In this document: positions 58,726 to 64,000 of the stretch, piece by piece
Layout of the letters: each line of letters opens with the position of its first letter
How positions within the stretch are numbered: position 1 is the first letter of the stretch
Origin: Marinobacterium weihaiense
GTDB taxonomy: Bacteria; Pseudomonadota; Gammaproteobacteria; Pseudomonadales; Balneatricaceae
Direction: 5' to 3'
NCBI RefSeq assembly: GCF_019061305.1
Contig: NZ_JAHQZT010000004.1
Location: 144,818-208,817 of the forward strand
Length of the DNA: 64,000 nucleotides
Translations under genes and position numbers: made by a program
Notes under the pieces: model-generated
The model's input: the letters and a program-made list of their open reading frames with translations, nothing else
Databases searched by the model: none
Told to the model about the DNA's origin: nothing

Positions 58726-59853
58726 ATGCCTAGTACGGCTCAAGAATCCCCCCCGCAGATCACCCGCGAACAGGATGGTCGTGTTTTGCTGCAGGGCAAC
58801 TGGACGTTGCCACAACATGCGGCATTGAAAGCGATGCTGGCACGTACCGAGGTGCCGGCAGCCGATATTCGTCTGCACACCATCTCAGCACTGGACACCG
58901 CCGGCGCGGCCCAACTGGCGAACTGGCTGGGCATCGAACGGCTGGAGCAGATGCTGGCGCAGGAAACCGAGCTGCAGCCGGAGCGCAGGGCGCTGCTGCA
59001 GACGCTGACCCGCGCCCTCAAGCGTGAGCCGCCACCCAAGGCCGAGCGTATCTCACCGATCCGTCAGGCGCTGACGCTGCTAGGGCAGCAGACCGAGCAG
59101 CTGGGCCGTCACTTCTGGCAGCTCAGCGGGTTTATCGGCCTGGTGCTGCAAAGCCTGTTCGGCATTCTGCTGCGGCCCTCGCGCTGGCGCATCACTGCAC
59201 TGGTCAATCAGATTCATCAAACCGGCCTGGATGCGGTGCCCATCGTGGCGCTGCTGACCTTTCTGGTCGGGGCGGTGGTGGCCTTTCTCGGCGCCACGGT
59301 GCTGGGCGAGTTCGGTGCCGAGATCTACACCGTCAACCTGGTGGCCTATGCGTTTCTGCGTGAATTCGGTGTCATTCTGGCGGCGATCCTGCTGGCCGGC
59401 CGCACTGCCAGTGCCTTTACCGCCCAGATCGGCTCGATGAAGGCCAACGAGGAGCTGGACGCCCTGAGAACGCTGGGCCTCAACCCTATCGAGCTGCTGG
59501 TGATTCCGCGGGTGTTGGCGCTGTTGATTACCTTGCCGCTGCTGACCTTTGTCGCGGTGATGTCGGGCCTGATCGGCGGCGCACTGGTGTCGCTGGTGTC
59601 GCTGGATATTCCGATCAGCCAGTACCTGGGCATTCTGGCCGACGTGCCGATCAAACATTATGTGGTTGGCTTGGTGAAAGCGCCGATCTTTGCCTTCGTG
59701 GTGGCGGTGATCGGCTGCATGGAAGGCTTCAAGGTCAGCGGCAGTGCCGAGTCCGTGGGCCGACACACCACCTCCAGCGTGGTGCAGTCGATCTTCATGG
59801 TGATTCTGCTCGATGCGGTGGCCGCGCTGTTCTTCATGGAGATGGGCTGGTGA
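58726..59853 (+). CDS. MlaE-family ABC lipid-transport permease with N-terminal STAS domain
   Basis: Inner-membrane permease of an MCE-type lipid transporter, 375 residues. The N-terminal ~95 residues form a STAS-like domain (ITREQDGRVLLQGNWTLPQ, LHTISALDTAGAAQLANWL). The rest is a MlaE domain with about five to six helices, including AFLREFGVILAAILLAGRTASAF and GSMKANEELDALRTLGLNP, the coupling helix contacting the ATPase. In E. coli the STAS protein (MlaB) is separate; fusion suggests fixed stoichiometry. AGGAG is ahead of ATG 58726. Overlaps the ATPase gene by four bases. Confidence 0.92.
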   Translation: MPSTAQESPPQITREQDGRVLLQGNWTLPQHAALKAMLARTEVPAADIRLHTISALDTAGAAQLANWLGIERLEQMLAQETELQPERRALLQTLTRALKREPPPKAERISPIRQALTLLGQQTEQLGRHFWQLSGFIGLVLQSLFGILLRPSRWRITALVNQIHQTGLDAVPIVALLTFLVGAVVAFLGATVLGEFGAEIYTVNLVAYAFLREFGVILAAILLAGRTASAFTAQIGSMKANEELDALRTLGLNPIELLVIPRVLALLITLPLLTFVAVMSGLIGGALVSLVSLDIPISQYLGILADVPIKHYVVGLVKAPIFAFVVAVIGCMEGFKVSGSAESVGRHTTSSVVQSIFMVILLDAVAALFFMEMGW

Positions 59854-60626
59854 ACCGGGACACAATCATCGAAGTACGCGACCTGTGCAACCGCTTCGGT
59901 CGCAATGTGGTGCACGAGCACCTGGATCTGGACCTGTACCGGGGCGAAATCATGGGCGTGGTGGGCGGCTCGGGCACTGGCAAGTCGGTGCTGCTGCGCT
60001 CCATCGTCGGGCTGAAACGGCCCAGCGCGGGGGAGGTCAAGTTCTTTGGCCAGAACCTGCTGACGCTGGATGCCGGGGCGCGGGCCAGGCTGGAGCAGCG
60101 CATGGGTGTACTGTTTCAGGGCGGGGCGCTGTTCAGCTCCTTGACCGTGCGCGAGAACGTGGCATTGCCGCTGATCGAACATGCCGGACTGTCGCGCAAG
60201 GATGCCGAGGAGCTGGCCGAGGTGAAGCTGGCGCTGTCGGGACTGGCGTCCCATGCCGGTGATCTTTATCCGGCCTCGCTGTCCGGGGGCATGGTCAAGC
60301 GTGCCGCCCTGGCGCGGGCTCTGGCGCTGGACCCGGACGTGGTCTTCCTTGACGAGCCGACGGCGGGTCTGGACCCCATCGGCGCGGCCGCGTTTGACCA
60401 GCTGCTGCTGACGCTGCAGAAGGCACTGGGACTGACCGTATTCATGGTGACCCACGATCTGGACTCGCTCTGGACCGCCTGCGATCGTATCGCCGTGCTG
60501 TCGCAGAAGCGGGTGCTGGTGGCGGATACACCCGAACGGGTCGCGGCCTACGACGACGAATGGATACAGAACTACTTCAATGGCCCACGGGGCCGCGCCG
60601 CCTATTCGGCGGTGCAGGGGAACTGA
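59850..60626 (+). CDS. MlaF-like ABC transporter ATPase
   Basis: ATPase of the MCE transporter, 258 residues. Walker A GGSGTGKSVLLRS, Q-loop FQGGALFSSLTVRENV, signature LSGGMVKRAALARAL, Walker B VVFLDEPTAGLDP and a switch His in MVTHD. Start is GTG 59850, overlapping the permease stop (GTGA), so translation is coupled. C-terminal region includes the RVAAYDDEWIQNYF tail typical of MlaF. It energises lipid movement between inner and outer membranes; direction unknown for this branch. Confidence 0.93.
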   Translation: MNRDTIIEVRDLCNRFGRNVVHEHLDLDLYRGEIMGVVGGSGTGKSVLLRSIVGLKRPSAGEVKFFGQNLLTLDAGARARLEQRMGVLFQGGALFSSLTVRENVALPLIEHAGLSRKDAEELAEVKLALSGLASHAGDLYPASLSGGMVKRAALARALALDPDVVFLDEPTAGLDPIGAAAFDQLLLTLQKALGLTVFMVTHDLDSLWTACDRIAVLSQKRVLVADTPERVAAYDDEWIQNYFNGPRGRAAYSAVQGN

Positions 60627-60627
60627 C

Positions 60628-61566
60628 ATGGAAACACGCGCGCATCATGTAATGATTGGCCTCTTTACCCTGTTGGGGCTGCTGCTGGCGCTGGGCTTTG
60701 GCGTCTGGCTGGTGAAATCGGGCAAGCAGGAAGAAACCAACACCTACCGGGTGGTCTTTAACGAGGCCGTCACCGGCCTGACCGTGGGCAGTCTGGTACA
60801 GTTCAACGGTCTGCGGGTGGGCGAAGTGCGCCAGTTGCAGCTGGACCCCAAGGATCCGCGCCGAGTGTGGGCCGATATGGAAGTAAGCGCGGCCACCCCG
60901 ATCAATCAGGGTACCCGTGCCCGAATGGCCATCGCCAACATTACCGGCGCGGCCAATATCCTGCTCAGCAACGACAATTCGGCGGCGCCGCCGCTGACAG
61001 ACCCCGAGGACTCACCGCCGATCATTGTGGCCGAGCCATCCGCCATCGGCTCCCTGCTGGGCAACAGTGAAACCCTGTTCAGCAACGTCAACGCGCTGGT
61101 AGAGCAGAGTACCCAGTTGTTGTCAGCCGAGAACATTGGCCGGATCGGTCGGATTATCCACAACCTGGAGCAGGTGTCCGATGAGCTGGTGGAATCCCGT
61201 GCCGGGGTGGGCGAGACCCTCAACGAATTGACCCAGGCCGCCCGCGAGGCGCAGGCGGTGATGCGCGATGCCAGCGAACTGTTGGCCAATGCCGATCGCA
61301 TGCTGACCGCGCGCGGCGAACCCATGCTGGCAGAAGGGCAGCAAGCGATGCAATCCATGGCCCGGATCAGCCAGCAGCTGGAACAGCTGCTGAGCCAGAA
61401 CACCGGTGCCTTGAACTCCGGCCTCCAGGGCATGGCCGAGATCGGCCCGGTGATGCAGGAGCTGCAGCGCAGCCTGGGCACCCTGAACCGAATCCTGGCG
61501 CGGCTGGAAGAAGATCCGGCCGGTTACCTGACCGGCAAGGCCCCGGCCAACGAATTTACCCCCTGA
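60628..61566 (+). CDS. MCE-domain (MlaD-like) lipid-binding protein
   Basis: Periplasmic lipid-carrying subunit of 312 residues. N-terminal membrane helix (MIGLFTLLGLLLALGFGVWLV, about 9-29), one MCE domain (about 38-115) with TGLTVGSLVQFNGLRVGEV, then a long helical region (about 135-300) rich in Gln, Leu and Arg. The helical extension is longer than in E. coli MlaD and resembles members that form tunnels. One base separates it from the ATPase stop. METRAHH start at 60628. Confidence 0.92.
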   Translation: METRAHHVMIGLFTLLGLLLALGFGVWLVKSGKQEETNTYRVVFNEAVTGLTVGSLVQFNGLRVGEVRQLQLDPKDPRRVWADMEVSAATPINQGTRARMAIANITGAANILLSNDNSAAPPLTDPEDSPPIIVAEPSAIGSLLGNSETLFSNVNALVEQSTQLLSAENIGRIGRIIHNLEQVSDELVESRAGVGETLNELTQAAREAQAVMRDASELLANADRMLTARGEPMLAEGQQAMQSMARISQQLEQLLSQNTGALNSGLQGMAEIGPVMQELQRSLGTLNRILARLEEDPAGYLTGKAPANEFTP

Positions 61567-61576
61567 GAGGTTGAGC

Positions 61577-62221
61577 ATGTTGCGACACATTGGAAAGGTC
61601 TCATTGATCGCCGGCCTGGCGTTGACGCTGGGCGCCTGCAGTCTGCTGCCCGCCGCCAAACCGGTACAAAGCTGGACGTTGACGCCTGCTGCAGAAACAG
61701 CCGTGCATTCTCAGGTTCAGGCCCGCACACGCGTCCACCCTCGTGCCGAGGTACAGCTGAGCGAGCTGCGCATCCTGCGGCCCCAGGCACAGGATCTGCT
61801 CAACGGCAGCTACATGCTGGTGGTGCCTGAAAACCAGCCGGTCAGCGTCTATCAAGGCACCCGCTGGGGCGCGACCATACCCACGCTCTGGCGTGACTAC
61901 CTGGTCAGTGCGCTGCAACAGGACAGCCGCTTTGCCCACGTCAGCAGCGATGAGGTGCGGCTGGCCGCGCGCTATGAACTGGTCAGCCGACTGGACGCCT
62001 TTCAGAGCGAGTACCGCGATGGCCAGCCAGTGGCGGTGATCCGCGGTTATCTGCAGCTGGTAGAAGTGGACAGTCGCCGGATTCTGGCCGAGCGCGCGCT
62101 GGAAGGCACGCAACCGGCGGCCGGCAAGGAGATCGACCAGGTGGTCGATGCCTTTTCCGCGTTGATGGCGAACAGCAGCCAGGAAATTCGTGACTGGCTG
62201 CTGACCGTTGCCAAGGACTGA
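61577..62221 (+). CDS. ABC-type transport auxiliary lipoprotein (PqiC-like)
   Basis: A 214-residue lipoprotein with lipobox LTLGAC (Cys21) and the ABC-transport-auxiliary fold: [45 protein letters not shown]. PqiC is the outer-membrane lipoprotein partner of the related Pqi system, so this probably receives or hands on lipid at the outer membrane. GAGAGG is ahead of ATG 61577. Last gene of the four-gene MCE operon (STAS-permease, ATPase, MCE, lipoprotein). No MlaC-type soluble carrier is present. Confidence 0.87.
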   Translation: MLRHIGKVSLIAGLALTLGACSLLPAAKPVQSWTLTPAAETAVHSQVQARTRVHPRAEVQLSELRILRPQAQDLLNGSYMLVVPENQPVSVYQGTRWGATIPTLWRDYLVSALQQDSRFAHVSSDEVRLAARYELVSRLDAFQSEYRDGQPVAVIRGYLQLVEVDSRRILAERALEGTQPAAGKEIDQVVDAFSALMANSSQEIRDWLLTVAKD

Positions 62222-62306
62222 AGCCACCCCGCAGCCGCGGAACCTTTTGCCTCGCGGGCGGGCCCAATCATCAGGCCCACCCGCCACACAACCCGATGGT
62301 GCAGCG

Positions 62307-63173
62307 ATGAGTTACAACAAACTGACCCCCGAAGAAGCCCATGTGATCCTGCACAAGGGCACCGAACGTCCCTTTACCGGTGAGTACAACGAGCATTTCG
62401 CGGCCGGTGTATACACCTGCAAACAATGCGATGCGCCCCTGTACCGCTCTGAAGACAAGTTTCCGTCCCATTGCGGCTGGCCCAGCTTTGACGACGAGAT
62501 CGAAGGCGCCATCCGCCGTGAAGTGGATGCCGACGGGCGCCGCACCGAAATTCTCTGTGCCAACTGCGGCGGCCACCTGGGCCATGTGTTCGAAGGCGAG
62601 ATGCTGACGCGCAAAAATGTGCGCCACTGCGTCAACTCCCTGTCGATGAACTTCCTTAGCGCCGAAGAACTGGCCCAACAGCAGGGCGGCGAACTGAAAA
62701 CCGCCTACTTTGCCGGCGGCTGCTTCTGGGGCGTGGAGCACCTGTTGCAGCAGCAGCCGGGCGTGGTCTCCGTGGTTTCCGGCTACATGGGCGGCCATGT
62801 GGATAACCCCAGTTATGAACAGGTGTGCGGCAAGCAGACCGGCCATCTGGAAACCGTGGAAGTGCTCTACGACCCGGCCCGGATCAGCTTCGAAACCCTG
62901 GCCAAGCTGTTCTTCGAGATCCACGATCCCACTCAGGAAAACGGCCAGGGACCGGACATCGGCCCTCAGTACGCCTCGGCCATCTTTGTCCACAACGACG
63001 AAGAGCGTGGCACCAGTGAAAAGCTGATCGCACTGCTGGAAAACCAGGGCCTGGACGTGGTGACCCGCGTGCTGCCGATGACCCGATTCTGGCGCGCCGA
63101 AGAGTTCCACCAGGACTACTACGTGCGCACCGGCAAGGTGCCGTACTGCCACCGGTATCAGAAGCGCTTCTGA
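62307..63173 (+). CDS. Fused methionine sulfoxide reductase MsrB-MsrA
   Basis: Repairs both epimers of methionine sulfoxide in one 288-residue chain. N-terminal MsrB (about 1-122): zinc pairs Cys38/Cys41 and Cys84/Cys87, catalytic Cys108 in [13 protein letters not shown]-terminal MsrA (about 130-288): catalytic Cys139 in [10 protein letters not shown], a further Cys near the end (VPYCHRYQ). The domain order is B then A, the reverse of the common MsrA-MsrB fusion. No signal peptide, so cytoplasmic. Lies 85 bases after the MCE operon. Confidence 0.95.
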   Translation: MSYNKLTPEEAHVILHKGTERPFTGEYNEHFAAGVYTCKQCDAPLYRSEDKFPSHCGWPSFDDEIEGAIRREVDADGRRTEILCANCGGHLGHVFEGEMLTRKNVRHCVNSLSMNFLSAEELAQQQGGELKTAYFAGGCFWGVEHLLQQQPGVVSVVSGYMGGHVDNPSYEQVCGKQTGHLETVEVLYDPARISFETLAKLFFEIHDPTQENGQGPDIGPQYASAIFVHNDEERGTSEKLIALLENQGLDVVTRVLPMTRFWRAEEFHQDYYVRTGKVPYCHRYQKRF

Positions 63174-63194
63174 TCGCGGCTGATGCAGCACGCT

Positions 63195-63228
63195 CGGGCG
63201 GCCAACCTGCCAGGCAGGGGGCCGCCCG
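63195..63228 (+). terminator. Strong nested hairpin after msrBA
   Basis: Nine-base outer stem CGGGCGGCC / GGCCGCCCG with an inner CCTGC / GCAGG stem, 22 bases after the stop codon of the fused Msr gene. There is no U-run, so if it terminates it needs help; it may instead protect the 3' end. Confidence 0.4.
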
Positions 63229-63275
63229 AAGCGCTTGGACCGACCCGCCTTTCCAGCTGAGTTTTCGACACCCCT

Positions 63276-63881
63276 ATGCACAAGCCCCTGTTACTTCTGA
63301 CGCTCCCCCTGTTGCTGGCGTCCTGCGCGACCACACCGCCCTCCAACGTGGAAAACGCCTGCCGGATCTTTCGGGAAAAGCCGGACTGGTTTGAGGCCTC
63401 CCTGGACGTTGAACAGAAATATGGCTTACCGATTCAGGTACAGCTGGCCATCATGCGGCAGGAGTCCAGCTTCAAGCATAATGCGGCCCCGCCCCGCGAT
63501 ACCTTTCTGGGCATTCCCATGTGGTGGCGCGTGTCCAGCGCCTACGGTTACGCCCAGGTAAAGGACGGCACCTGGGACTGGTACAAGGAGAAAACGGGCA
63601 ACTGGGGCGCCGACCGGGACGAGTACGACGATGCCGTCGACTTCATGGGCTGGTACGCCGATGTATCACAAAAGACCTTGGGCATCTCCAAGTGGGATGC
63701 CTACAACCAGTATCTGGCCTACCACGAAGGGCACGGGGGCTGGCAGCGGAAAACCTACAACCGCAAGGGCTGGCTGATCGGCGTGGCCAAGAAAGTGGAC
63801 GCGAACGCCCGCACGTATGGCGAACAACTCAGAGGCTGCAGGAGCAGCCTGAAGTCCTCATCCTGGTGGTGGCCGTTTTGA
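63276..63881 (+). CDS. Lytic-transglycosylase-like lipoprotein
   Basis: A 201-residue lipoprotein: signal peptide with lipobox LLASC (Cys17), then an SLT-like domain. The catalytic Glu is probably Glu63 in IMRQESSFKHNA, and YGYAQVKDGTWDWY is the next SLT landmark. AYNQYLAYHEGHGGW matches the substrate-groove motif near the end of this domain. It would cleave peptidoglycan glycan strands at the outer-membrane face. The C-terminal tail ends in a short Ser/Trp-rich run. Symbol not assigned because the subfamily is unclear. Confidence 0.88.
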   Translation: MHKPLLLLTLPLLLASCATTPPSNVENACRIFREKPDWFEASLDVEQKYGLPIQVQLAIMRQESSFKHNAAPPRDTFLGIPMWWRVSSAYGYAQVKDGTWDWYKEKTGNWGADRDEYDDAVDFMGWYADVSQKTLGISKWDAYNQYLAYHEGHGGWQRKTYNRKGWLIGVAKKVDANARTYGEQLRGCRSSLKSSSWWWPF

Positions 63882-64000
63882 GAGGGAGGGCAGGGGGTGT
63901 TATGCAGACAAAGCGGACGTTAATGTGAATCGGAGTTTGGCTGTAGCTGCTCGTTTATAACTCATCCAAAGGGCTTCGAGTTCCGGCAAAATGTTGTCCG
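63882..64000. other. Right-edge region without a recognisable gene
   Basis: About 120 bases after the lytic-transglycosylase-like gene. It becomes less GC-rich toward the edge. I see no ribosome site with an open frame, hairpin terminator or RNA gene; a gene could begin beyond the edge. Confidence 0.5.

Overview
This window looks like chromosomal DNA of a high-G+C gammaproteobacterium, probably from the marine Oceanospirillales/Pseudomonadales side. That placement is an inference. It rests on the gene families present (GreB, ArfB, RlmA, DapC-YffB-DapD, ZntB, DUF3087, DnaJ-related proteins, OprM-type RND systems) and on ordinary Shine-Dalgarno spacing. I see no insertion sequence, prophage, integrase or CRISPR array. 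Most of the window is housekeeping or envelope gene content.

Layout. 1-7.2 kb: the 5' part of a DEAD-box helicase gene, a peroxiredoxin-glutaredoxin fusion with an OxyR-like box, an NlpC/P60 lipoprotein, a periplasmic-binding lipoprotein overlapping a PAS-GGDEF-EAL sensor, then a tRNA cluster (Ser, Asn, Lys, Lys). 7.2-9.3 kb: greB, an unknown gene and an EamA transporter. 9.2-21.4 kb: a long minus-strand block running RND adaptor, RND pump, fumC, dapC, yffB-like, dapD, (terminator), dapE, rlmA, two small unknown genes and zntB; it joins drug efflux, the TCA cycle and the diaminopimelate branch of lysine and cell-wall synthesis. 21.6-26.9 kb: a glycerate-kinase-like gene, an unknown lipoprotein, pdxH, two small unknown genes, dacB and a DnaJ-related gene. 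27-32.7 kb: a complete tripartite RND efflux operon. 32.8-41.6 kb: a DUF2339 membrane giant, a second DnaJ-related paralogue without its J domain, a secreted unknown, arfB, a pirin, DUF3087, a deaminase, DUF2007 and ybiT. 41.7-47.7 kb: two SPFH proteins, an RhlE-type helicase, ybaK, a ZIP transporter and an Acg-type nitroreductase. 47.8-55.5 kb: an accessory-looking region with a penicillin G acylase homologue plus porin, a divergent LysR regulator, a MarR regulator divergent from a guanidinium-type SMR exporter, a GGCT-like gene, an SDR, a truncated haemoglobin and a host-attachment family gene with no canonical start codon. 55.6-63.9 kb: valS, a four-gene MCE (Mla/Pqi-like) lipid-transport operon with a STAS-fused permease, a fused MsrB-MsrA and a lytic-transglycosylase-like lipoprotein.

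The most interesting items are the penicillin-acylase/porin/LysR module, with a Trp where the acylase oxyanion-hole Ala is expected; the apparent AUA start of the host-attachment protein; the binding-protein/GGDEF-EAL pair; and the paired palindromic operators between the MarR and SMR genes.
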